From positions 1 to 12,553 of the forward strand of contig CAXGUU010000063.1 of assembly GCA_964012875.1 (NCBI GenBank): 12,553 bases of DNA, written 5' to 3'. This stretch comes from CAXGUU01 sp964012875 (GTDB lineage Bacteria > Pseudomonadota > Gammaproteobacteria > Ga0077536). The position numbers and the translations under genes were made by a program. The notes under the pieces are model-generated. The model was not told where the DNA came from. It saw only the letters and a program-made list of their open reading frames with translations, and searched no databases. This document shows, piece after piece, positions 6,644 to 12,553 of the stretch (within the stretch, counting starts at the first letter, position 1; each line of letters opens with the position of its first letter).

Positions 6644-7303
6644 TCAGCTTTCCTCTTTGACGCCGGATTTGGTGCCGATCAGCAAAACGTCGGCCGGGCG
6701 CCGCGCAAACAAACCATTAGTGACGACGCCTGGGATCTGGTTGATGCGCTGTTCAAGCTCGACAGGTTGGGAAATCTTCAGATGGCGGACGTCCAGAATG
6801 TAGTTGCCATTGTCGGTCACGAAATCCTGGCGCCATTCAGGCGTGCCGCCGAGTTTGACCATTTCCCTGGCGACGAAGCTGCGGGCCATGGGAATGACTT
6901 CCACTGGCAAGGGAAATTCCCCGAGCATGCCGACCAGCTTGGTTTCATCAATAATGCAGATGAACTTCTCGGAGGCCTGAGCCACGATTTTTTCCCGCGT
7001 CAGTGCACCGCCACCGCCTTTAATCAGATGGCGATGCCGGGTCGCTTCGTCAGCGCCGTCCACGTAAATTGCGAGACGCGAAACTGCGTTTAATTCCAGT
7101 ATCGGTATACCGTGACTGCGCAGTCGTTCGGCCGTCGCTTCAGAGCTCGCAACGGCACCATCAATACGTGCCTTAACACTGGCCAGTTCATCGATGAAAT
7201 AATTGGCGGTGCTGCCGGTACCGACGCCAATTTGAACATCGTCCTCAACGAACGCCATGGCGGCTTTTGCGACCGCTTGCTTCATTTCATCCTGGCTTGC
7301 CAT
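6644..7303 (-). CDS. rpiA: Ribose-5-phosphate isomerase A
   Basis: RpiA interconverts ribose-5-phosphate and ribulose-5-phosphate in the non-oxidative pentose phosphate pathway, supplying ribose for PRPP and so for histidine, tryptophan and nucleotides. From ATG 7303 the protein is 219 residues, the same length as E. coli RpiA. The frame extends 22 codons further back to an ATG at 7369, but that N-terminus is not RpiA-like, and AGGA lies seven bases before the chosen start. Visible motifs are the phosphate/ribose loop GVGTGSTA (27-34), VDGADE with D82 and D85, KGGGGALTREK with K95 and the catalytic base E104, and FPLPVEVIPMA (130-140). It is divergent from ilvA with an 86-bp shared upstream region. 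Confidence 0.97.
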   Translation of the reverse strand: MASQDEMKQAVAKAAMAFVEDDVQIGVGTGSTANYFIDELASVKARIDGAVASSEATAERLRSHGIPILELNAVSRLAIYVDGADEATRHRHLIKGGGGALTREKIVAQASEKFICIIDETKLVGMLGEFPLPVEVIPMARSFVAREMVKLGGTPEWRQDFVTDNGNYILDVRHLKISQPVELEQRINQIPGVVTNGLFARRPADVLLIGTKSGVKEES

Positions 7304-7310
7304 TTCCAAT

Positions 7311-7314
7311 TCCT
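7311..7314 (-). promoter_or_regulatory. Ribosome binding site deciding the rpiA start
   Basis: On the minus strand AGGA is followed by seven bases and then the ATG at 7303. This, with the match to the E. coli N-terminus, favours the 219-residue start over the upstream ATG at 7369. Confidence 0.5.
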
Positions 7315-7374
7315 GTTTGATCAAGGTGGTCGTCCGCGGCAGCGCAAGCGCCGCTGAAAACCAACGCATGCAGA

Positions 7375-7383
7375 TGCTATCTT
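7375..7383 (+). promoter_or_regulatory. Candidate extended -10 of ilvA
   Basis: TGCTATCTT reads as an extended -10 (TG, one base, then TATCTT, 4 of 6 to TATAAT), ending only six bases before the ilvA ATG at 7390. No convincing -35 is seen at 17 bases upstream. If this is the promoter, transcription would begin at or very near the ATG and the mRNA would be leaderless, which agrees with the absence of any Shine-Dalgarno sequence there. The gap also has to hold the rpiA promoter, whose elements I could not place. Confidence 0.3.
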
Positions 7384-7389
7384 AAGCCG

Positions 7390-8904
7390 ATGATCGACAG
7401 CTATGTAAAGAAAATACTGCGCGCGCCCGTCTACGATGTCGCGCGCGAGACGCCGCTGGACGAAGCGCCATTGATCTCCCGCCGTATCGGTAATCGCGTC
7501 TGGCTGAAAAGAGAAGACACGCAGCCGGTCTTCTCCTACAAAATTCGCGGCGCCTACACCATGATGTGCGGCCTTGAGCCCGATCAGCTCAACCGCGGCG
7601 TGGTCGCGGCGTCGGCCGGCAATCACGCTCAGGGCGTGGCCCTGGCCGCCCGCGTGCTAAAAGCCCGGGCGACCATCGTGATGCCCAAGACAACGCCCGA
7701 AATCAAGATCAACGCGGTAAGGCGCCTTGGGGCCGAAATCGCGCTCCATGGCAATACCTACGATGAGGCGGCAGAGCATGCGAAGGGACTGGTCTCGGCG
7801 CATGGCTACACTTACGTGCCGCCTTACGACCATGCTGATGTCATTGCCGGTCAGGGTACGGTGGCGATGGAGATCCTGCGCCAGCATTCAGGGGCACTGA
7901 AGGCGATATTTGTGCCCGTGGGTGGTGGTGGACTGATTGCCGGGGTCTCGGCCTACTTCAAAGCATTGCAGCCGGAAGTCCGAATTATTGGCGTCGAACC
8001 GGAAGAAGCTGCGAGCATGAAGCGCTCGCTCGAGGCCGGCCACCGCGTGCGCCTCGATCGCATCGGTATTTTTGCCGACGGCGCAGCCGTACGGGAGGTT
8101 GGCGAACTGACCTTCGAGCTGGCGAGACAGCATGTTGACGAAGTGATCACGGTCGACAACGACGAAATCTGCGCGGCTGTCAAAGATATTTTCGAGGACA
8201 CCCGCTCTATAGCTGAGCCCGCAGGTGCTTTAGGCCTCGCAGGACTGAAACAATACGCCGCCCGCGAGCAATGCTCGGATGAGGCGCTTATTGCTATCCT
8301 GAGCGGTGCCAATGTCAATTTCGACCGCTTGCGCCACATCGCCGAACTGGCTGAACTCGGCGAGCAGCGCGAGGTCCTGATCGGCGCGACCATTCCGGAG
8401 CGGCCGGGTAGTTTTCGCGAGTTTTGTGAGGCGCTCGGACCACGCCTGATCACGGAGTTCAACTACCGCTTCTCCGACACCGAATCGGCGACGGTGTTTG
8501 CGGGTGTTCAGGTTCGTGATCGCGATCGAGAGCGTGAAATCATCATTTCGAACCTCAGAGAAAAGGGCTACAGTCCTATCGATATGACTACCAACGACCT
8601 GGCGAAAATGCATGTCCGCTTCATGGTTGGCGGTCACGCCGGCGGCGTTGTCGACGAGCGTTTGCTGCGCGTTGAGTTTCCGGAACGGCCGGGCGCACTA
8701 CTGCATTTTCTGACCCAGATCGGTGGTCGATGGAACATCTCGCTGTTTCATTATCGAAACCACGGAGCGGCCTACGGGCGGGTACTGATGGGTATTCAGG
8801 TACCAGAATCCGAGCGCGATGAATTCTCCAAATCAATGCGCGAACTGGATATGCCTTTCGAAGAAGAAAGTGAGAACCCGGCGTACCAACTGTTTTTGAA
8901 CTGA
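7390..8904 (+). CDS. ilvA: Biosynthetic threonine ammonia-lyase (threonine deaminase)
   Basis: IlvA deaminates threonine to 2-oxobutanoate, the committed step of isoleucine synthesis. The 504-residue protein is the long biosynthetic type (E. coli 514). The N-terminal PLP domain (about 1-320) holds the Schiff-base lysine K51 in SYKIRGAY, the SAGNHAQG loop (75-82) and the phosphate-binding GGGGLIAG (178-185). The C-terminal part holds two ACT-like regulatory domains, each opening with a similar motif (IPERPGSF at about 335-342 and FPERPGAL at 430-437). They are known in this family for feedback inhibition by isoleucine and activation by valine, so allosteric control is expected here. No ribosome binding site precedes the ATG, though the N-terminus matches the Pseudomonas type. 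The aldolase region begins 30 bp downstream with no terminator between. Confidence 0.97.
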   Translation: MIDSYVKKILRAPVYDVARETPLDEAPLISRRIGNRVWLKREDTQPVFSYKIRGAYTMMCGLEPDQLNRGVVAASAGNHAQGVALAARVLKARATIVMPKTTPEIKINAVRRLGAEIALHGNTYDEAAEHAKGLVSAHGYTYVPPYDHADVIAGQGTVAMEILRQHSGALKAIFVPVGGGGLIAGVSAYFKALQPEVRIIGVEPEEAASMKRSLEAGHRVRLDRIGIFADGAAVREVGELTFELARQHVDEVITVDNDEICAAVKDIFEDTRSIAEPAGALGLAGLKQYAAREQCSDEALIAILSGANVNFDRLRHIAELAELGEQREVLIGATIPERPGSFREFCEALGPRLITEFNYRFSDTESATVFAGVQVRDRDREREIIISNLREKGYSPIDMTTNDLAKMHVRFMVGGHAGGVVDERLLRVEFPERPGALLHFLTQIGGRWNISLFHYRNHGAAYGRVLMGIQVPESERDEFSKSMRELDMPFEEESENPAYQLFLN

Positions 8905-8920
8905 GACAGTTTCTATTGAT

Positions 8921-8925
8921 AAGGA
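8921..8925 (+). promoter_or_regulatory. Ribosome binding site of the 17-codon ORF
   Basis: AAGGA stands nine bases before the ATG at 8935. It is a good Shine-Dalgarno sequence with no other start codon to serve, and it is the main reason for taking the tiny ORF seriously. Confidence 0.4.
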
Positions 8926-8934
8926 TTGCCTGAC

Positions 8935-8988
8935 ATGAACGCAACACCTTGTGGCGGTGACGACTACGCGTGCAGGAGAGGCGCTTAG
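8935..8988 (+). CDS. Possible 17-residue peptide ORF between ilvA and the aldolase gene
   Basis: An ATG 30 bases after the ilvA stop opens a frame of 17 codons (MNATPCGGDDYACRRGA) closed by TAG at 8986-8988. A good AAGGA lies nine bases upstream. It holds two cysteines (C6, C13) and no run of one amino acid, so it does not look like an attenuation leader. The frame is the same as that of the aldolase gene, whose ATG follows the TAG after one codon. It may therefore be a separate peptide, a coupling leader whose ribosomes deliver re-initiation to the aldolase, or an older N-terminus cut by an amber codon. I do not recognise the peptide. Such a short frame can arise by chance. Confidence 0.3.
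   Translation: MNATPCGGDDYACRRGA
8974..8981 (+). promoter_or_regulatory. Ribosome binding site of the aldolase gene
   Basis: AGGAGAGG lies ten bases before the ATG at 8992 and inside the preceding 17-codon frame. The spacing is longer than ideal. Because a TAG at 8986 closes the frame upstream, the ATG at 8992 is the earliest usable ATG for the aldolase. Confidence 0.45.
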
Positions 8989-8991
8989 GCG

Positions 8992-9651
8992 ATGTCGGCG
9001 GCCGAGTCTGCAGGCGCTATCCGCAGCGATGTCGTTGCTGCAATGCATCGACTCGAGGAGACGGGTCTGAATTGCGGTACGGCGGGGAATGCGAGTGTTC
9101 GCCTTGCCGCTGATTCTTTTTTGGTCACTCCAAGCGGCGTTAAACCTCGGGGTTTAACAGCTGATGCCATCGTCGAAATGTCGCTTGCCGGGACGCCGCT
9201 TCAAGCCGGTGCGCGACCATCGTCCGAATGGCGTTTTCATCGTGATATCTATCTCAGCCGGGGCGAGGTGGAAGCGATTGTTCACGTCCATTCGCCACAC
9301 GCTACCGCACTCGCCTGTCGTCGTTTACCGATTCCTCAATTTCACTACATGGTGGCTGTTGCCGGCGGTACAGATGTCCGCTGCGCGGACTATGCACGCT
9401 TCGGGACCCAGGCCTTGTCGGATCACGCCCTGTCCGCTCTGGCAGGAAGGCAGGCGTGCTTGCTGTCAAACCATGGCATGATCACGCTTGGAGCAACACT
9501 GACGGCAGCTATCGACTTGGCGCTCGAAGTCGAATTGCTCGCCCAACAATATTTGCTGAGCCTCGCTGGCGGGACACCTCAATTACTGTCAGACAGCGAA
9601 ATGGAGGAAGCTTTGGCGGCGTTCGCCGAGTATCGCGATCGACATGAGTGA
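8992..9651 (+). CDS. Class II aldolase, FucA-like (sugar-phosphate aldolase)
   Basis: This is a zinc-dependent class II aldolase of the AraD/FucA/adducin fold. It cleaves or forms a C-C bond in a sugar phosphate, usually giving dihydroxyacetone phosphate and an aldehyde. The 219-residue protein aligns along its whole length with E. coli L-fuculose-1-phosphate aldolase: GLNCGTAGNASVR (25-37), RPSSEWRFH (75-83), HVHSPHATA (98-106) and HYMVAVAGG (118-126). The zinc ligands H98, H100 and H161, the catalytic base E79, and tyrosines Y119 and Y214, which match Y113 and Y209 of FucA, are present. It is therefore probably active. No fucose genes are near, so the substrate is open; 5-deoxy-pentulose phosphate or methylthioribulose phosphate salvage are alternatives known for FucA relatives. 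Its end overlaps the next gene by 8 bp. Confidence 0.88.
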   Translation: MSAAESAGAIRSDVVAAMHRLEETGLNCGTAGNASVRLAADSFLVTPSGVKPRGLTADAIVEMSLAGTPLQAGARPSSEWRFHRDIYLSRGEVEAIVHVHSPHATALACRRLPIPQFHYMVAVAGGTDVRCADYARFGTQALSDHALSALAGRQACLLSNHGMITLGATLTAAIDLALEVELLAQQYLLSLAGGTPQLLSDSEMEEALAAFAEYRDRHE

Positions 9652-10105
9652 CGAAAAGCCCAAACCCGCTGCCGTAGAGGAGTTTCAGCATCGCCCCTTG
9701 TTTCATTTGGCCTTTCCGGTATCGGACCTTGAGACGACCCATAACTTTTATGTTGACGTGTTGGGTTGTCGCGTCGGCCGCCGCGACGAGCGCTGGATGG
9801 ATTTTGATTTTTTTGGCAACCAGATTACCGCCCACCTAGTCGATCAGGCGACGCTGGCTGGTGCAAACGACGTCGACGGGTACAGTATTCCGGTGCCCCA
9901 TTTCGGTCTGATCATGGGCTGGGAAGACTGGCATCGGGCTGTCGACCACATGAACTACATCGGGGTCGAATTCAAGGTTGCCCCGCATATCCGGTTTCAG
10001 GATGAGCCGGGTGAGCAAGCCACGTTTTTTTTGCAGGACCCGTCCGGCAACTGTCTGGAATTCAAGTCGTTTCGAAATCCGACCAGGGTTTTCAGTCGGG
10101 ATTGA
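9644..10105 (+). CDS. VOC-superfamily (glyoxalase/dioxygenase-like) protein
   Basis: The 153-residue protein has the paired beta-alpha-beta-beta-beta modules of the vicinal-oxygen-chelate fold (glyoxalase I, extradiol dioxygenase, bleomycin resistance). Module one opens with LFHLAFPVSDLETTHNFYVDVLG (19-41), module two with VPHFGLIMGWEDWHRAVDHM (84-103) and ends FFLQDPSGNCLEFKSF (128-143). Likely metal ligands are H21, H86 and E139, the positions used by the family. The particular reaction cannot be read from the sequence. The ATG lies inside the end of the aldolase gene (ATGAGTGA overlap) and lacks a ribosome binding site, so it is probably translated by coupling and may act on the same pathway. 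It is convergent with trpC, 18 bp away. Confidence 0.85.
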   Translation: MSDEKPKPAAVEEFQHRPLFHLAFPVSDLETTHNFYVDVLGCRVGRRDERWMDFDFFGNQITAHLVDQATLAGANDVDGYSIPVPHFGLIMGWEDWHRAVDHMNYIGVEFKVAPHIRFQDEPGEQATFFLQDPSGNCLEFKSFRNPTRVFSRD

Positions 10106-10123
10106 CTAGCATTCTCGCTGAGG

Positions 10124-10912
10124 TCAGAAGAACAGCTCGCGCAGGCGCACCCCAGGGTCAGCTGCGCGCATGAACGCTTCGCCGACCAGGAACGCATGGA
10201 CATCGTGATCGCGCAAGCGGGCGACGTCTTCCGGCGTATGTATTCCTGATTCCGTCACGACCAGTCGATCATCCGGTATGTCCTTCAGCAGGCCGATGGT
10301 CGTTTCGATATCTGTGACGAAGCGTTTAAGATCGCGATTATTGATGCCGATCATTGGTACGCGTAGCCGCAGAGCCCGCTCAAGTTCAGTGCGGTCGTGC
10401 ACTTCGACCAATACATCCATCCCCAGCGCCATTGCGGTCTGACTGAGTTCATTGAGCTGGGCATCGCTGAGACAAGACACTATCAGCAAGATGCAATCGG
10501 CAGACAAGGCGCGGGATTCAACGATTTGATAGGGGTCAACCATAAAATCCTTGCGGATGACGGGCAGCTTGCAGGCCGCGCGCGCGGCTTCAAGGTGGGC
10601 GTCCGCGCCCTGGAAAAATCTGACGTCAGTCAGCACTGACATACACGCCGCGCCGTTGGCCGCATAGCTCCGTGCGATTTCGGCTGGTTCGTAATCTTCG
10701 CGCAATAAGCCTTTGCTGGGTGATGCTCTTTTACATTCCGCGATGATGGCGGGCTCGGCGGCGCTGGTGCGGCGCACAAGTGCTTCGACAAAACCCCGCG
10801 GCTGGTCGGCCACGGCAGCAGCGGCTTCGAGGTCGGACAGGCTACGTCCGGCTTTCTGCAGCGCCACGTGATCGCGTTTGTCAGCAACAATCTGATCGAG
10901 GATGTCTGACAT
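10124..10912 (-). CDS. trpC: Indole-3-glycerol phosphate synthase
   Basis: TrpC closes the indole ring, turning CdRP into indole-3-glycerol phosphate with loss of CO2 and water. The 262-residue protein carries only this domain and is not fused to TrpF as in E. coli. The (beta/alpha)8 barrel shows all family signatures: AIIAECKRASPSKG with E59 and K61, VIRKDFMVDPYQI with catalytic K121, VLVEVHD with E170, GINNRDL with N191, and VTESGI with E221 and S222. It lies 8 bp after trpD and is the last gene of the minus-strand trp run. An AGGAAG directly abuts the ATG, which is closer than ideal, so translation may depend on coupling to trpD. Confidence 0.97.
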   Translation of the reverse strand: MSDILDQIVADKRDHVALQKAGRSLSDLEAAAAVADQPRGFVEALVRRTSAAEPAIIAECKRASPSKGLLREDYEPAEIARSYAANGAACMSVLTDVRFFQGADAHLEAARAACKLPVIRKDFMVDPYQIVESRALSADCILLIVSCLSDAQLNELSQTAMALGMDVLVEVHDRTELERALRLRVPMIGINNRDLKRFVTDIETTIGLLKDIPDDRLVVTESGIHTPEDVARLRDHDVHAFLVGEAFMRAADPGVRLRELFF

Positions 10913-10920
10913 CTTCCTGG

Positions 10921-11940
10921 CTAACTAACAGTCTGTGTGAAGGAGACGAAATGTTTAAAGCGCGCGGCGGCTTTACCTTCATCGATGACGGCGCGAGCCT
11001 TGTCGACGCCGGCTTCCAGCGACTCACTTAAACCGCCAACATAGATTGCAGCGCCGGCGTTGAGGCAGACAATGTCACGTGCCGGACCGGCGTCACCGGC
11101 GTAGACCGATTCGACGATGGACAGGCTTTGCTTCGGATCGTCAGCTGATAATGCACCAATGTCCTGTAGCTCAAAACCAAAGCGTTCGGGATTCAATTGA
11201 TATTCCTGGATGTCTTCGCCATTCAATTCGGCAACGAAGGTTTCGGCGCCAATACTGATTTCATCCATGCCGTCGGCGGCGCACACCACCATGGCGCGCG
11301 CGACGCCTAACCTGCGCAGGACCTGGGCTGCGCGCGGGACCCAGGCCGGCTCGAAGACGCCCATGAGTTGTCGATCAGCTGAGGCCGGATTGGTCAGCGG
11401 TCCGAGTACGTTGAACAAAGTCCGTGTGCCCAGTTCCCGCCGCGGTCCGGCGGCGTGGCGGGTGGCGGCGTGGTGGGCGGGTGCGAACATGAACCCCACC
11501 CCGACTTCGGCAATGCAGGCAGCTACGGCCGACGGTGTCAGGTCGATGCGGGCGCCTGCTGCTTCGAGTAGATCGGCACTACCACTTTTACTGCTGGCTG
11601 CGCGGTTCCCGTGCTTCGCGATGCGGCCACCCGCGGCGGCGGCTACGAATGCCGACGCCGTCGAGATGTTAAAGGTGCCAATGCCGTCCCCGCCGGTCCC
11701 GCAGGTATCTATGAGGGGGGCCAGATTGACCTCGACTTTCGCTGCGAAGCTGCGCATAACCGTGGCGGCCGCGGCGATCTCATCGATAGTTTCTCCCTTC
11801 ATCCGCAGGCCTATCAGCAGTCCTGCGATTTGAGCTGGCGTCGCGTCTCCGGTCATGATGGTGGTCATCACCTCGCGCATCGCTTCGAACCCAAGATCTT
11901 TCCGGTCGACGACGGTGCGGATAGCGGTTTGTAAATCCAT
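10921..11940 (-). CDS. trpD: Anthranilate phosphoribosyltransferase
   Basis: TrpD joins anthranilate to PRPP, the second step of the tryptophan branch. The 339-residue protein matches the stand-alone family length; it is not fused to the TrpG glutaminase as in E. coli. The PRPP-binding loop DTCGTGGDGIGTFNIST is at 78-94 and the KHGNRAASSKSGSADLLE loop at 109-126. The metal-binding DGMDE lies at 223-227 with D226-E227, and the anthranilate-site segment RRELGTRTLFNVLGPLTNP is at 167-185. The gene begins 9 bp after the trpG stop with no clear ribosome binding site, so translation is probably coupled to trpG. Confidence 0.97.
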   Translation of the reverse strand: MDLQTAIRTVVDRKDLGFEAMREVMTTIMTGDATPAQIAGLLIGLRMKGETIDEIAAAATVMRSFAAKVEVNLAPLIDTCGTGGDGIGTFNISTASAFVAAAAGGRIAKHGNRAASSKSGSADLLEAAGARIDLTPSAVAACIAEVGVGFMFAPAHHAATRHAAGPRRELGTRTLFNVLGPLTNPASADRQLMGVFEPAWVPRAAQVLRRLGVARAMVVCAADGMDEISIGAETFVAELNGEDIQEYQLNPERFGFELQDIGALSADDPKQSLSIVESVYAGDAGPARDIVCLNAGAAIYVGGLSESLEAGVDKARAVIDEGKAAARFKHFVSFTQTVS

Positions 11941-11949
11941 GGCGCGTAC

Positions 11950-12540
11950 TCAGGCTGCTTTACCCAGCTCGAAGAAATTGCGAAGCAGGTCGTGGCCGTG
12001 GGCGGTCATGATCGATTCCGGATGAAATTGCACGCCGTATAAGGCCAATGATTGGTGCTCGATAGCCATGATCTCGTCGCGTGAACCGTCTTCTAAACGG
12101 GTCCAGGCGGTGATCCGGAAGCATTCCGGCAGTGACTTTTCTTCTGCGATAAGAGAGTGGTAGCGGGTGGCGGTGAAAGGTAATTCTAAACCTGAAAACA
12201 GCCCACCCCCGTCATGATAGATCGACGATGTTTTGCCGTGCATTACGGCCCGGGCGTGCACTATTTCACCGCCGAATGCCTGCGCCAGGCTTTGGTGGCC
12301 GAGGCACACGCCCAGAATCGGAACGTGTCCCGCGAAGTGCTTGATTGACTCCATGGATATCCCCGCTTCATTGGGCGTGCAGGGTCCTGGTGACACGATG
12401 ATGTAATCAGGCGCCAGCGCCTCAATATCTGCCACGGCGATGGCGTCATTGCGAGCAACTTTAACCTGCTGACCGAGTTCACCACAGTACTGAACCAGGT
12501 TGTAGGTAAACGAATCGTAGTTGTCGATCATCAAAAGCAT
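11950..12540 (-). CDS. trpG: Anthranilate/aminodeoxychorismate synthase glutaminase subunit
   Basis: This class I glutamine amidotransferase supplies ammonia to TrpE for anthranilate synthesis; in many bacteria the same protein also serves PabB in folate synthesis. The 196-residue product begins MLLMIDNYDSFTYNLVQY as usual for TrpG/PabA. The catalytic triad is C79 (in GVCLGHQ), H173 and E175 (in QFHPES). The oxyanion and binding segment PGPCTPNEAG (51-60) and HGKTS (101-105) are present. Sequence alone does not separate TrpG from PabA; its place ahead of trpD and trpC argues for TrpG, possibly with both roles. No TrpE is within the window; only 13 bases remain upstream, without a visible ribosome binding site, so trpE could lie just outside. 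Confidence 0.95.
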   Translation of the reverse strand: MLLMIDNYDSFTYNLVQYCGELGQQVKVARNDAIAVADIEALAPDYIIVSPGPCTPNEAGISMESIKHFAGHVPILGVCLGHQSLAQAFGGEIVHARAVMHGKTSSIYHDGGGLFSGLELPFTATRYHSLIAEEKSLPECFRITAWTRLEDGSRDEIMAIEHQSLALYGVQFHPESIMTAHGHDLLRNFFELGKAA

Positions 12541-12553
12541 GGGTCGAACAAAC

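Noticed and set aside
7304..7369. Upstream ATG start for rpiA (241 residues)
   Set aside because: The extra 22 residues are not RpiA-like. The start at 7303 has an AGGA at good distance and gives exactly the E. coli length.
7953..8462. Minus-strand frame of 169 codons opposite ilvA
   Set aside because: It lies wholly inside ilvA, has Ser/Ala/Arg-rich low-information composition and no family resemblance.
11210..11833. Long plus-strand frame (207 codons) opposite trpD
   Set aside because: It is fully antisense to a clear trpD, is rich in Ala, Ser, Pro and Arg as expected of a shadow frame in GC-rich DNA, and has no recognisable domain.

Overview
The window is a stretch of ordinary bacterial chromosome, densely packed with housekeeping genes and most likely from a gammaproteobacterium. 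Three things point that way. The PolA, RpiA, IlvA and TatC sequences resemble Escherichia/Pseudomonas proteins motif by motif. The order hisF-hisI-hisE-tatA-tatB-tatC, with hisI and hisE unfused, and the divergent rpiA/ilvA pair are arrangements familiar from Pseudomonas-like genomes. A trpG-trpD-trpC cluster is also present. A free-living environmental lineage rather than an enteric is my inference; I cannot place it to family from sequence alone.

Layout: (1) 1-2357, the 3' part of polA, cut by the window edge. (2) 2358-2602, a non-coding gap with weak hairpins, a candidate extended -10 promoter and an AT-rich inverted repeat in front of hisA. (3) 2603-6608, a plus-strand run hisA, a 292-bp gap full of small palindromes, then hisF-hisI-hisE (joined by ATGA overlaps) and tatA-tatB-tatC. 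(4) 6644-7303, rpiA on the minus strand, convergent with tatC and divergent from ilvA. (5) 7390-10105, plus-strand ilvA, a possible 17-codon small ORF, a FucA-like class II aldolase and an overlapping VOC-fold protein. (6) 10124-12540, minus-strand trpG-trpD-trpC, which enters from the right edge.

How the genes work together: HisI, HisE, HisA and HisF cover the middle of histidine synthesis, from PR-ATP to imidazole glycerol phosphate. The glutaminase partner HisH is not encoded here. TatABC forms the twin-arginine export machinery. IlvA starts isoleucine synthesis, RpiA feeds the pentose phosphates used for PRPP, and TrpG/TrpD/TrpC carry anthranilate to indole glycerol phosphate. The aldolase and VOC pair is the only part with an unassigned job.

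I found no mobile element, CRISPR array, tRNA/rRNA or convincing new multi-gene system. The spots most worth a second look are the 17-codon ORF in frame with the aldolase, the palindrome-rich hisA-hisF gap (a weak attC-like element and a minus-strand terminator with no obvious gene), a possibly leaderless ilvA start, and the aldolase/VOC pair.
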